From: Isoetes taiwanensis
Lineage: Eukaryota; Streptophyta; Lycopodiopsida; Isoetales; Isoetaceae
NCBI GenBank assembly: GCA_021234155.1
Contig: JAJEKV010000085.1
Location: 1,622,896 to 1,686,895, forward strand
Direction: 5' to 3'
DNA length: 64,000 bases
Shown: one piece after another, positions 47,282 through 59,178 of the stretch
Numbering within the stretch: the first letter of the stretch is position 1
Layout of the letters: each line of letters starts with the position of its first letter
Made by a program: the position numbers and the translations under genes
The notes under the pieces: generated by a model
Database searches by the model: none
The model's input: the letters and a program-made list of their open reading frames with translations, nothing else
Told to the model about the DNA's origin: nothing

Positions 47282-48185
47282 TTCTCCCCACCTTGAAATG
47301 ATGTGTCCTCAAGCGGCATCGTGGTCTCCCCCACCTTGGGATCATCCTAACCTGCAATCAACCACGGTGCATACGATATTCTACTATAATACTTACACAC
47401 ATTTATTAAGATTACCTTAAGGTAATATTTTTAGAACATTATTAATGCCATTATATTATGAAATAGCTTGTCAATTCATAACATCTTTTAAGCAAGTTAC
47501 TCGGATAGTTTTACTTATCACGACAATTAAGTTTATCAAAATTTTAACATTTCATGTCTAACATTATTGTTCGAGGTACTCTTCATTCCTTGCAACACAT
47601 TCCAACAAAATTTGTGTTGCAAGTCTTCGTAGAACTTCGGCCTCCTCGCCCTCCCGGAGCGCTCTATTGGCCTGCAGGTCGACACTACGTTAGTACCATT
47701 TTAATTATTAATAAAATTTTGGTTATATGGTGACCACCCCACCTATCTACATGGATGCATGGCTAATCTCCCTACAGTGGGAAGAGGGTGAATCTTCCAT
47801 TATGGCCGTGGAGACATCGCCTATATGCCTATATGCCGCTCATGCCTACACCCTAGTTGCCTGGAGGGGGATAGGTCCTTCCCCGTATATGGGGGCGAAG
47901 GCCCCATTCCTCCTATCAAAGCATATATGGGGCTAGAGGTGCTTTTCCTATCAGTGCATTCCTTAATGACCTCCTTTCTCTCGAGGTCGTCTACTTCCGT
48001 GGGACAGAAGTAGACTTTCTAATCTACCTTCCACTCGCCCAAGCGAAAACGCGGTCATGCCTACATTGACATTACACCCGCGCCCTAGAGATCAATCGTA
48101 GTGGTCCTATCATCGATAACAACGCATGCGACCCATACCTAGCATAGGTTGCATCGTGGAATTAATCTTAACTATCACGAGAATT
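47282..48185. other. chromovirus 3' untranslated stretch
   Basis: About 900 bases between the polypurine tract and the chromodomain-coding end. No ORF of note is visible. A TTGCCTGGAGGGGGATAGG-type G-rich patch occurs near 47860. Confidence 0.35.
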
Positions 48186-48500
48186 AATCTACACAAATCG
48201 ACATGCCCGGAGCGATTTCTTCGGAGATGACTTTGCCGTCCCCATTGCTCCATAAACCGCGCATCTTTGCTTTACTAGATCTTTTCTTAAGTACCCACGC
48301 CACGCCTTCCACCCGGTTTCCACTTAACCAAATATTGGAGGAACTCCGACCTCCTTGTTTTCTTTTGAAAGCTTTATCAAGAATCAGTGCGGAACTATTT
48401 CCAAATGCTCTTCTCATTTCCAACAACGTTGGAGTGTCCAAGACTTGCCTTCGATTTGGAGTGTGCTTCTTCAACAAACTCACGTGGAAGACCTTATGAA
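48186..48500 (-). pseudogene. chromovirus chromodomain segment, broken
   Basis: The minus strand reads VSLLKKHTPNRRQVLD, then ILDKAFKRKQGGRSS and SNIWLSGNRVEGVAWV. These match the C-terminal chromodomain of chromovirus integrases (HVSLLK...P..ILD....K...IWLVKWKG..), with a frameshift through the WKG part. The chromodomain directs integration to marked chromatin. Confidence 0.65.
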
Positions 48501-48849
48501 TCTTTAGGTGTCTTTGGCAAGTCTAGCTTGTAGGATTGATTACCTACTCTCTTGACTATTCTCAAGGGTCCAGACCCACCTTGGAGCAAGCTTCTTGCAA
48601 TTCCTATCCCCGAAGCTTGCACCGCTTGACCTTGATCTTGAGCCAAACATCATCTCCAACTTTGAACTCTCTACGATCGTTTCGATGCTTGTCGGCGATG
48701 CTCTTTTCAATGCGACTTCTTGTCGCCGCGGATATCCTCGAACTTCTTCCACGAATCGCTGCGATATCGGGCCAACATCTGGCTACGAAAACCTCTACTT
48801 TTTGACACGGATTGTGCCAAGTATCCGGAGTTAGGCAATCGATAGCCGT

Positions 48850-49440
48850 AATTAATCATAAAATGCGACATTTGGGATGATTCCCTTGCTTGGTGCTATT
48901 GTAGGCAAACTCCACCAAGTGAATAAATTCTTCCCACATACCTTGCTTATTCCGACATAGTTTCGTGAGCATGTCTTCCAAAATCCCGTTGGTCCGCCTC
49001 CGCTCGCCATCCGTCCGAGGATGATACGCCCGTGCTCATGGATAGTTTCGTCTAAATGGTCGCAAAGAGGTCTTGCCAGAAGGCACTCATAAACTTCGGA
49101 TCCCTGTCGGAGATAATCTCCCTTGGCATGCCATGAAGCCTGAAGATCTCTTTGGTGAAGAGCTTTGCTGTATCCATAGCCGTATCTGTGGTCCTGCAAG
49201 GCACAAAATGTGCCATCTTTGACAACTTGTCGACCACTACCATCAAGGCATCCTTTCCTCTTACTGTTCTTGGAAGCCCTGTGATGAAATCCATGCTGAT
49301 CACCTCCCACTTAGCGTTTGGCACCGCTAATGGCTCTAATGCTCCTGGAATTCGAAGCTGCTCTGCCTTCGTCTGCTGACATAGTTGACATTCTCTGATG
49401 TAGCGAGCTACTTGCTTCTTCATTCTCGCCAATAATAGGC
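48850..49440 (-). pseudogene. chromovirus integrase
   Basis: The frame 49432-49052 reads CQLCQQTKAEQLRIPGALEP, EVISMDFITGLPRTVRGKDA, LSKMAHFVPC and IISDRDPKFMSAFWQDLF. The first two catalytic aspartates (MDF, SDRD) are present. The continuation to 48850 with the catalytic glutamate region is frameshifted. It clearly belongs to the Tekay/Del/CRM-like chromoviruses. Confidence 0.85.
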
Positions 49441-50960
49441 GCCGCGACTTTGAAATATGTTTTCATGAATCCCGCATGGCCAGCTATTGGGCTGTTAGCG
49501 TGTCATGGAGGATCAATTTCCTTACACCTCGATGATTCGCACGCACAACTTGTTCTTATGGTATAACAGGTTGCCTTCCTTCTTATAATGTTTAAAGGCT
49601 TCCCGCTCCCTTAGCCTTCCTAGAGAGGCTTGCCCATACTTCCTTGAAATCCACATCCGCTTGGCAAGGACTCTTCAATCTTCTTACCAAAGTCGCCGGA
49701 GAGCGCCGAAATTGCATTGCAATGCACTCTAGTTGTCGGGGGATGCCTTGAAAGCATCCGCTACCACATTGAGCTTCCCCGGCTTGTAGACTATATCAAA
49801 AGTCGCCCTACTCTTCAAGGAACTCCATCCACCTTCTACGCCTCAAAGTTGAGGTGTGTGGTTGCGTGAATACATACCGAGGCTCATGATGAATTACGTA
49901 TCCAACCGAACTTCCTTCCCAAAAGATAGTGCCTCCAAATTCTTAATGCCCCGATGGTACAAGCAATTCCTCGATCGTGGGTGGGGTAGCTGCGTTTTAG
50001 CGTCGTTCATCTTCCTGGAATCATACGCTACCACACGGCTCTTCTTGCATGAGCACCGCATCAGCGCTATCTTACTTTCAGCGTGCACGCTACAAGCTTA
50101 TCTTTCTCTCGGGTCCTTAGGGTTAGGGGGGGCATTGTTAAGGCTTCCTTCAACAATTCAAACCCCTCGCGGGCTTTCTTATTGCCAATGCTCAGCCTAA
50201 TCTTTCACCTTCTCCCTCGTCAAGTCACGTTAGCGGGGCGCTATCTTAGCAAAGTTCTTCACGAACTTCCCCGTAGTAACTGCTAGGCCGAAAAACTTCG
50301 ACTTCATGCACATTCTTCGGGCACCGGCCAGCGAATGACGGCTTCAATCTTGGCGAGGATCCGTCGAGATTCCTTCTCTTGAGATCACATGACCTGGTAT
50401 TCCACCTTCTCTCTTTGCAAAAGTGACACTTCGACAACTTGGCGTAAACGGTGCCTCTTCAACTTCTTTAGCACTCTCCTTAAGTGTTGTACGATGCTCT
50501 TCAAGGGATTTGCTATACACCAAGATGTCATCAAAGAATACAATCACAAAGGTGTCTAAAAACTCCCCCGAAGATGTCGCTCCACGAGCCTCATGAACGT
50601 CGCGGGCATTCGATAATCCGAGGCATTATCGCGGAACTCATAATGCCCATACCGCTTCCGGCGATCTTATGGATATCTTCTTCCTTTATCCCGACCGATG
50701 ATAACCTGACCTTAAGTTCCATTTTGGAGAAGACCTTTTGCACCTTGGAGTTGATCCATCAAGTCATCCGATGGAGGAGCATACTTGTTCTTAATGGTGT
50801 GTTTGTTCAATTGCCTATAGTCTATGCACATCCTTAAACCGCCATCCTTCTTCTTTACAAAGAGAATGGGTGCTCCAAATGGCGAGACGCTAGGTCTAAT
50901 GAAGCCTAGGTCGAGCAACTCCTATAATTGCTTCTTCAAATCAGGTCAACTCTCGCGCCG
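49441..50960 (-). pseudogene. chromovirus reverse transcriptase and RNase H
   Basis: The 50918-50712 frame reads [40 protein letters not shown] and KNKYAPP. The next, 50547-50344, has IVFFDDILVYSKSLEEH (FFDD catalytic box). RNase H pieces appear in shifted frames: ARGGFELL near 50170, SRKMNDAKTQLPH near 50025 and RRRRWMEFLEE near 49820. Many frameshifts occur, more than in the integrase. Confidence 0.85.
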
Positions 50961-51379
50961 CCATTCTGTATGGAGCCTTGCTTGTCGACTTTGTTCCCGT
51001 TCGAGTGCTATCTCACACCCCGACTCCCCTATAAGGAGAGGAAGAGCCGCTTGATCTCATCCTGAAAGAGATCATGGAACTCGCGGATCAGCTTAGCTAT
51101 TTGCTTCGCAGCTTTGGCGGCACCTTTGTGTTCTTTGCTTTCTTCCGATTCGGCTCATTAATCTCAAGCTTGAAGATGTATGCCACCGCCGCTCTTGATG
51201 CACTTGAGCAGCCGCTTAGAAGACATACACCTCGCATGATGGGAACAACTTTTTTAACACGGATCTCAATGATCTTGCCGCCGGTGTTGGGAAGGTCACC
51301 TTCCGCTTTCCACAATCAATAATGGCCCCTGCTGGTCCAAGGTACTCCATTCCTATGATCAAGTCGTGATTGCCAATGC

Positions 51380-53010
51380 CCATTACTTCTGCCCCCCTTA
51401 TCCGATATTAATCCACTCGCAAGTCGGCTGTCGGGTTAATTCTCTTTGCCCGCCGCCCCCTCCTTTGCGCCTCCACTTGCTAAGACAACGGGCCTTGGCT
51501 TTGACTTTAGTGGTTTCAACTTCAACATTTGAACCATTTCGGGATGCAAAGTTATGGTTACTTCCCCGAAGTCTGCTCCGACTATGAAGGACTTGGTCTT
51601 GGCCTTCCCCTATCTTGTGGGAAATTACTTTATACCGGCTCTCCTTGCTCGTATCTATTGGCGGCAAAGATATGACACTCACCCTCGAATGTAGTCACGC
51701 TCCTTCCCCGCCGCCGTCGCCGATGAGTGTCCCAATCTCCCAACTCCGCTAGTGCTGCACTCATGGCGTAGGGGCGGTTCATTTGTCTATGGCCGGCCGA
51801 AGCACACGGAAACAAAGGCGCTTTTCTATGCACTCCAGTCTCTTTTCCTTGGGCATAGCCTCGCAAAAGGATCGCGACCGCTTGGAGTAGTTTGACCCCT
51901 CTCCCCGCTTGTCCTTGAAGGACACCCAGCTTCTTCTCTTGTTTGTTTCCCACGAGTTTTGCCACCATATGGGGCTCTAGCCGACACGACTGGGCTGCCC
52001 CTGGGGCTATAGCTCCCTGTTGCCTTGCCTTTATCCTTCCGTAATCTGCCGCCTGCGCCCGCTATTCTGAGGTCCCCTTCCTCGCAAGCTTATTGCCTTG
52101 GACTCTGCTTACGACATCGTCTTAGGGTTTATTGCCCTTACAAGTTTAAGGATCTCCTCATTCAGCCCTTCAATATAGCTTTCTCTTTGCATGCTTCTCA
52201 CCCAACTTTGGCACATACATTTCCGACCTCATGAATTCCTCCGTATACTATACGGGCAGTTGTTGCCTTGTTGCAACTTCAGAACTGCTGCATCATCTTG
52301 GACTTGTACTCTCTTGGGACGTAATGGCGTTTTTTGAAGGCTTTAGCAAACTTCCCCAACTTGCAGAAGCATCCCCGCTTAAGCCATGTGCCTTTGCATA
52401 ACCTTTCCACCAAATCCATGCGCCTCCTTTCAAGTTGGCATTTTGCCATTCTACCTTGTCCTTGTCCTTCATGCCATAGAGCATTGCCGTATTCACTCAT
52501 TTAGGCTCTAGCCATGCCTCTTCTTCTAATCCCGACCTGTTCTCCCTCGAGAACTGCTCGAGTTCGGAGCCTTCCATACATTGCCCAATGGGGAGATCCG
52601 CCTTCTTTGGTAGTCCGGAGGCTCGTGTCCCTTTCTCGCCCCTTCCATCTGCGGTTGTTCCTCGGTTTCCATCTGTGGTCCGGTGCTCTTCTTCTTCCTC
52701 GGTCGGTCCCCGGTCCGAGCTTGGTGGGGAGGATTCGGGCTGGTGGACCTCCTTCTCTTGCTCCTCTTCTTGTCTCTTCCTGTTTTCCCGGCTGATGCTT
52801 GCGGCAACCGAAGTTGCCCATCAACCAGCTCTTTGCCGCTTGGCTGCCAACAAAGCCTTTATCCGTTTCCAGGTCCGTCCTCATCTCAAGATATTTCCTC
52901 TTTCCTCGGGTATGGGTCCAAATTCCTCGAACGTGTTCCTTGCCTGGGTGGCCTCATGGGACTCTGTTCTTCCATATGGTCTCGGCGTTGTCGTTCCACG
53001 AGCCTAGGCC
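51380..53010 (-). pseudogene. chromovirus gag and protease region, broken
   Basis: In order on the minus strand: an Arg/Pro/Ser-rich N-terminal part (about 53000-52510), gag core LYGMKDKDKVEWQNANLKGG and WIWWKGYAKAHGL (52480-52390), YVPREYKSKMMQQF (52325-52280). A protease/RT linker recalls the usual HPEMVQML-type segment (about 51540). Two or more frames are used at each point. The VEW..LKG.A..WW pattern is the usual chromovirus gag signature. Confidence 0.7.
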
Positions 53011-53855
53011 TCTAGCCGCATACACAAGTAGTTCATGGCTATATGGTTAGTTTTAGCTTGTTCTCGTGCATTGTTTATGTTTGTTGGTATAGTTGGGGAC
53101 ACAAAATACATCAACAAAACATTTGAAGTGCAAAAAGAAATTATATTTATATTATATAATATTTTAGTACAAAAAGTCTCCTGATCAAGAGTCTAACTAA
53201 TCTTGAAATCGCCCGGTAAGATGGGTTGTCCTCAAGGAACTTCTTAACTTGGGCCGTTCCCCTCTGAATGACCCAAGTTCCTGAAAACGGCGCTTCTTGG
53301 CGAGAGCAGCCACTGCAAAGGCCTCCAAGTCTTCTCTCTGATTGAGGATGTGAGGCCATGACCACCGCTAATCGCTACTTGAGTCGATGAGGGTATGGCC
53401 GAAGTCCCGAGGTCAAGTGCCATTGCTCTCTTGACTATGCAATGTGCGACATTTGCCGCTATTTGAGCATGCGCGGCTTTGGGGGTGCAATCAGCATGGG
53501 CTGCTCCTTCCCCTCACCCCTAGGGCTGAATTTGCGATTATACCACGGCTATTCTCCCGTCTAGCGGCGATGGCGGGTAGTACCTCGGCTGACTTTGTCG
53601 TTGTGTGTAGCGGATGATTCCCCACTTGTTTGGCCTCCTGCTCTATCGCCACGCATATTCGTCGACCTCTATCTCGGTGAGCTCGGTAGTCTTCGATTGT
53701 GGAGTCGACTCGCTTTGATCGATTCTGCTCCTCTTCTTTGGAGGGGAGTGTCGAGGGACTCGCATCGGGGATGCTAGTGGTCTTGCCTCGATCCCCATCC
53801 GCTTCTCAATGGTGAGGGAACTCTTCTTGGATGGCGTGTCTCCTGGTCTCCATAA
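53011..53855. other. region upstream of chromovirus gag
   Basis: The 5' LTR and primer site expected here were not recognised. 53100-53160 is AT-rich, the rest GC-rich without a clear gene. A junction between the chromovirus remnant and the next cassette probably lies here. Confidence 0.3.
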
Positions 53856-54775
53856 CCTGCCTTATGCCGTTGTATGCACGGATGTCAAGTCGCTTCCTCG
53901 TAGGTGTCGGCTTCCCACGACTTGAAGCGGAAGTTCGGAGACTCCCGGACGATGAAGTTGTCCATGCTCTGCCCGCAGCTTGGTGGGCAGTTCATCCAAT
54001 CTGAGCTCCCTCTCCCAGATTTGGGAGGTTCCCGATGTCGGCCGAGGAGTAGATACTCTTCTCCGATGATGATAGGGGGCTAGGCTTGTGATGCCTGCCC
54101 AAGTGGGGAGCAACTCCATGTTACCTGCCCGGGCCCGAAGTTGACCGGCTCCTCTTCCTCGCCATGTCGCCGCCTCCCTCCTCGAGTTTGCTCGGTGTAC
54201 TCTTTGTCGTCCGACTCCTCTTCTTCCTCACTTCCTTCTTGCTCTTGCCGATACCGCAAAAGCATCCGCTCTTCCGCTTGGCTGCTATGGGGTCTACCTC
54301 CATGGGAGGAATAGAGGTTGCCCCAATGGGTTTTCGCACCTGGGATAGGAAAATAGCTAAGGCGGCGTGGGGGAGAAATACTTGGTCCCCGGCAGCTGTC
54401 GTGACCATGTAGTCTGGTAGCCTCTGCGCTTTGTTAGTTAAGTACTTGGCGATGTTGGGGACATCACCCAAGGCTGCTTGGAAGGGATGGGCGGGGAACA
54501 AAATAGCCTATGCAAGGGGGAGCCGGATGAGGGAGGGTCCTACTCTAGCTTGGAACTTCGCTAAGACTTGTCTATATGCCGGGTTTGCATTTAGTGGCTT
54601 GCACATCTATTTTTTCCCAAAGACTCGAAGATGTCATTGACATCCGCCGGCAAAGATGGGCACCGGCTACCGCACCATCGCCTCAAGTCGCAAGGGCTAT
54701 TGATCTAGCGAAGAAGAGAGTATCAAACGGATGCGTAAGCGCCTCCAAGGAGCCGGAAGATCGCTTCTAAGCAAA
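53856..54775 (-). pseudogene. unassigned TE-like coding sequence, cassette 1
   Basis: The minus-strand frame 54501-54121 reads FPAHPFQAALGDVPNIAKYL and HAALAIFLSQVRKPIGATSI, then a Lys/Arg/Glu-rich tail with ARKRSRSTSGPGR. A second frame, 54119-53862, adds KLRAEHGQLHRPGVSELPLQ. No domain is recognised. Upstream on the minus strand a TATAAATA box lies at 54818-54826, so the gene and promoter form one cassette, repeated at 55600-56800. Confidence 0.4.
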
Positions 54776-55100
54776 GGAGAGCAAACTTGCAGGGTGCTAA
54801 ATGAGAAATGGAGGACCTATTTATAGAAAAAGGGAAAACCCTAATTTTTGGATGACCTAGAATTTACCGGGATTGGATGATTCTGATCTATTAAAGGGTG
54901 CAATTGAGAGTTTGAAGACTACTTCTAGGGTTTGAGCATGCTAGGATGGACTAATGAACCTATTGCAAACGAATTGGGGATCATTTGGATATGGCATGGT
55001 GAAGAAAAAATGTCGAGGTCTCACACGCTAAGCCCCTGCACCGATAATGAAAAGTTCATTTTCTCGCCTCGGGCGCCGACGTGGTGAGACATGGGCTCTA
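54776..55100 (-). promoter_or_regulatory. promoter-like region and module of cassette 1
   Basis: On the minus strand CTATAAATAGG (54817-54826) lies about 50 bases before the unassigned coding sequence. Upstream is a module at 55018-55090 beginning GTCTCACACGC on the plus strand and ending GTGGTGAGAC. The same order (module, TATAAATA, coding) is found at 56927-56600. Confidence 0.45.
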
Positions 55101-55219
55101 AATGGGCTAAACTTGATCAATCTGGGTGATCTAAGGGTGTAATTCTACTGACTCATCGAGATAGGCGTAATTGACCCTTATTTGGTCGATTTGGAGCTGT
55201 TTTGGGCATTTTTGGGCAT

Positions 55220-55291
55220 GGTTCACACGTTGCTATGCCAAATACCAAAATGAGATTCTCATTTTCTCGTCCCGGCGCGAATGCAGGAGAC
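55220..55291. repeat. third, diverged copy of the ~72-bp module
   Basis: GGTTCACACGTTGC...ATTTTCTCGTCCCGGCGCG...GGAGAC matches the modules at 55018-55090 and 56858-56927. It sits between the two cassettes without a TATA box. Confidence 0.5.
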
Positions 55292-55579
55292 ATCGCCTCA
55301 ATTTTGCTCAAAACTCCAATTTGATTAAAACAAAAGCTAGGATTCAATATCTTAATCTAGTTACGCAAGTTTGAACACATTATTTACACAAAAAAATTTT
55401 ATATTAACAAAAATTTTCATTATTTACAAGAAGTTCAAGGGCGCTTCTCCCTGATGTGTCCGCCAAAAACATATCCCTCATGAGCGTGGCCCTCTTTCAA
55501 GTGAACTGTACCAGCCATCGAATCCTCGAAATGCCGCACTATTTTCGCCTCGCCGCCTCCCCGTGAGACACAGCAGACA

Positions 55580-56600
55580 TTTCATCGGGTCACCCGCATG
55601 TCCGTGTTGTATTCCCAAAGATGACTTCTGACCAAAGCGCTGAAACGGTGCCCGGGAATCAAGAGTCCGTAAATTTGCCGGAAGTGCCGGATTTCTTTGA
55701 GGGCTCTTCGCCCTTCGCTTGCTCTTGCTCCGCTTCTTTCACGGTGCTCGGGAGTGCTTGGGCACACGGGTGGCTGGCTGGCCGGGGCTGGCACTGTCGG
55801 TGATCCGCCTTCAATTGTTCTCACCACATGCTCACGGTAGTAGCGTTAACCATGCCATCCCACTTAAGCCATATAGGTTGTATATAATCTTCTTCTGATA
55901 GACCTTGGTGGGTCTATCACGTCATATCCGTTGGGGTCAGCGGGGAGCTTTAACTCACATCCCGCGTCGGAAAAAGGTGGGGCTTGGCGCTACCCGGTAC
56001 ATTCTTCTGCTTTCGAGTCTTTGCGCACCCTTTCCGTTACTTCCTTCTCCTGACCCAGGGGTTTTGAAGCTTTTACCCGATTATTGGGGGCGTAATCTTA
56101 GAGTAGAGTCGTCGGTAGAAAGTGGGGGTACACTTCGCGATGGCTCGTTGATAGCCAGGACCCATGGCACAAACACCAACCTCACAACTTTCTCTTGCAG
56201 CCTTAATCGGCTTTGGCCTTCCTCTTCTACCGTACCGTGGGTTGGGTCGCTCTCCCTGGGCCCTCCCTCTCCCTGGGCCAGCCTTTTGGCTTCATATTTG
56301 GTCGGATGAACGCTACAAGCGTAGGCTTCTTCGCCAGGCTGCTTCCCCACGCCGCCCTCTCTCTCTCTTCCTCCCTTCCCCGGCAGACGGGCCCCAAGCC
56401 TCGAAGTTGCTCGACGGCCGCTGCCCTATCCGCCTCCCGCTGTTTCTCAGCCCTCCTCTCCTCTCTGCACTTCGAGAATCGGCCGCGATAATGTCTCTGA
56501 CGCTTCCTCGCTACATCTCCGTCGCCTCCGATCCGACCGACTCTCACCGAAGAAGATTCGCCTTTTGCCTAAAGCGCCTGGCAAAGATCCTCCAATGAGG
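55580..56600 (-). pseudogene. unassigned TE-like coding sequence, cassette 2
   Basis: Minus-strand frames 56547-56227 (VARKRQRHYRGRFSKCREER, RGREEERERAAWG) and 56350-56081 carry an Arg/Glu-rich protein. It shares an ARKR(S/Q)RS/H start with cassette 1 and has the same promoter region upstream. The two coding parts have diverged too far to align confidently by eye. The antisense frames in this region are shadows. Confidence 0.35.
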
Positions 56601-56689
56601 GCTGTGGTCAGCCGGCGCCGGATCTATCTGGCTTCTAAGGCTTTAGCCGTCCTGCTTTTGTTCAAATGCTGTTCGACACCTGTCACGAC

Positions 56690-56945
56690 TCACAAGTGCT
56701 ACCAAAGATCGCCTTTTGGCAAGGGAGAGCAGACTTTCTAAGCAAGGTACGCGAAAAATGAGGGGGTCTAGGTCTATTTATAGGGGTCGATTTTAGGTCA
56801 AACTTCAAACTACCTTTTTGGGTCATCTAGGACATCTAAAACACCTAAATTGCCATGGTCTCACACGCTGCACCCGGGACCGATAATGAGAAGTTAATTT
56901 TTTGTCCCGGCGCTGACGGTGTGAGACATGGTGGGTCCCGCTATT
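56690..56945 (-). promoter_or_regulatory. promoter-like region and module of cassette 2
   Basis: GTCTCACAC at 56858 and GTGTGAGAC at 56919-56927 are perfect 9-bp inverted ends of a 70-bp module with CCGATAATGAGAAGTTAATT inside. CTATAAATAG (minus) lies at 56774-56783. The neighbouring sequence ..AAGATCGCCTTTTGGCAAGG matches ..AAGATCGCTTCTAAGCAAAG near 54760. Confidence 0.5.
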
Positions 56946-57221
56946 ACATTTTATACTTTCTAAGCATATACATGTCGGGAATTTTTACTATTTCTTAGTT
57001 CAAAGTTGAATTAATGCTATTTTTCCAATTATGATTTTTTAGCACGCCGTGCCTCAACTGCTGCACCCCTTCTTTTGCAATTCTAGACTATCCAATGAAC
57101 ACCTCCAACTCAAAGAACACCGACGGGCATTAATCCTCAAATGTTAGATTCTAAATTTTAGAAATCAAGGGTCGGGAAAATTCAAAACAAAAAAATATGA
57201 AGTGCAGATGGGCATCATTAC

Positions 57222-58535
57222 ATGTTCATCTACCTCCATCTTCTTATTGTCCTCACGTTCTGTTCCTTCTTATTGCAACAAGGTAATTATTCTAGATAAC
57301 GTTCTGTTCAGTATTTACCATCATTGTTTCAAATCGATCCTCTTCCAACTGCTCCTTAGGGTTCCTGCATCATTTGTTTCATTCCATGATTCAGTTACAC
57401 TTAGTTCAGAAATTTCATCATCATTCCTGCAAAACTGTTGCTAGCTTATTCCATTAATAAGAAACAATTACTTAGAAAACGTAATCCTTTCTATATTGAG
57501 CATATCTAGCTTCTCTTTTCAATCAGATCAGATTAAACATTATTATTTCAGATATTAAAACTGCAGTAATCTTGTGCAGGAGCAACGGCTGCCAAAATTG
57601 TGTCAATTATGGTCGCATTGTTGATGATCTTCCATCACCTTCCGAAGTTGCAACTTTTGCAAAAGAATCAAAACTTTGGAATGGTGAAAATTTATGATGT
57701 CAATCCAGAGACATTCTTAAGGCATTTGCAAATGCAGGATTTCCCTCATGGTTATGCTACCAGATGAAAGCATACAAGAAATTGCTGCTACACGGGGACA
57801 ATCAGACAATTGGGTCAATACTAACATAGTTCCATATCTGGACTCTACGAAAATTACCACAATTTTGGTAGGAAACGAAAATCTAACCAGGGCAGATTCT
57901 TATACTCAATATGTAGTTCGATATGCAGAACATCTACAATTCATTGAGAAATTTGAGTTTAACTGATTCAATCAAAATTTCAACTCCGCATGCTTTGATG
58001 TCCTGAGCACCTCTTTTCCTCCTTCATCTGGTGAATTTAAAAGCAGTCTTACAAGCACTATACAATCTATTCTTGCATTTCAGAATGAGACGGGATCATT
58101 CTTTACGATAGACGTGTATCCCTACTTTGCTTATAAGGATAATACCAACAGCATAGAATTGGACTATGCTTTATTCAACTCAATGCAACAGGATATACAG
58201 ATACAAATACAAATTTGCATTACACAAATCTTTTGATGCACAAAATGGATGCAGTTTATTCTGCCATTAAAAGGTTGAATTATGATGGAATGGAAGTTGT
58301 TGTATCAGAAACAGGCTGGCCATCTGCTGGAGATATCGGTGCAAGTTTGGAAAATGCAGAGACTTATAATAATAACCTAATTTCACATGTTCTACATAAT
58401 CCTGCAAAGGGCACTCCAATGAAACCAGGCACGAGGATTGTTACATATATTTTTTGAGCTATTTAATGAAGATCTAAAGACCGGAAGTGAATCAGAGCGC
58501 CATTTCGGATTATTCTATCCCAACATGACAGAGGT
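57222..58535 (+). pseudogene. beta-1,3-glucanase (glycoside hydrolase family 17), broken
   Basis: Exon 1 (57222-57282) encodes a signal peptide, MFIYLHLLIVLTFCSFLLQQ, and ends at AAG|GTAATT. Exon 2 starts near 57580 after GTGCAG. GH17 landmarks follow: VNYGRIVDDLPSPSEVATFA, VKIYDVNPE, GFPLMVMLPDESIQEIA, ILVGNEN (proton-donor GNE motif), STPHALDVL, YPYFAYKDN, VVSETGWPSAGD (nucleophile motif ETGWP) and [14 protein letters not shown]. They are spread over all three frames, with at least six shifts and a stop at 57964. Intact members hydrolyse callose in the wall and plasmodesmata. The gene is recognisable throughout but dead. Confidence 0.85.
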
Positions 58536-59008
58536 ATACACTATTTCAGCATCAAATCATCTTCAATTTTTCTTCAGCATTCAAACAGATTAATGACGTC
58601 ATTGACAGCACATTTTTCTTGTTCTTGCCCCTTTTCTGCTTTGCGCATTCCCTTATTGTGATCTACTACTGTTTTCACTTCTCACATTAGCAACAGATTA
58701 TTCTACCATCATTCCTTTTTACTAGTGTAATCTGACTCATACAAGCATGATAATGAACAGAATCTAACTCTTACATTTTCTTTTCGGAGCTAGATATCTT
58801 ACCTTCTTAGGTTAATGTTGGTTGAACAATAGATACTTCAGCGGCTAAAAGTCCCCACCAAAGCCTATAATGACAAAAGAAAAAGCATCGAGTTTTCGTC
58901 TCTTACGTTTAGAAATAGAATCTCGGGTCTAAAATCAAAGTCCTAAAGTGTCCTATAGTTACCATAGCTAGGTTGTCATCTTCCTGATAATAATCGTGCG
59001 ACGGTTGC

Positions 59009-59178
59009 AGGTTGTAAAGTGGTCGTTGTCGAGCACAGATATGGAGCCCACGCCATCGCCGGATGGGTCTAACGTTGTGGACGTTTCAGGCTGCCCGAGC
59101 TCCATAGCCAGACATTCTTTTTTATTATCTTGTTTTTCTCTTTTAAATGTCTTGGCGTTCTTTTTTTTTTCATATTAA
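59009..59178 (+). pseudogene. possible C-terminal (GPI-tail) exon of the GH17 gene
   Basis: After an acceptor-like TTGCAG at 59011 the frame reads VVKWSLSSTDMEPTPSPDGS and ends in a hydrophobic run, SFLLSCFSLLNVLAFFFFSY. Pro/Ser-rich spacer plus hydrophobic end is the pattern of GPI-anchored glucanases. It lies 470 bases after the catalytic domain. Linkage is inferred from position and composition. Confidence 0.4.

Noticed and set aside
52514..53015. Plus-strand Ser/Pro/Leu-rich open frames
   Set aside because: They mirror the Arg/Lys-rich chromovirus gag N-terminus on the minus strand.
56164..56598. Plus-strand 144-codon proline/leucine-rich frame
   Set aside because: It is antisense to the Arg/Glu-rich coding sequence of cassette 2; composition is explained by the minus strand.
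45586..57000. A complete chromovirus with both LTRs
   Set aside because: No second copy of the 45586-47281 LTR and no initiator-Met primer site could be found to the right of gag.
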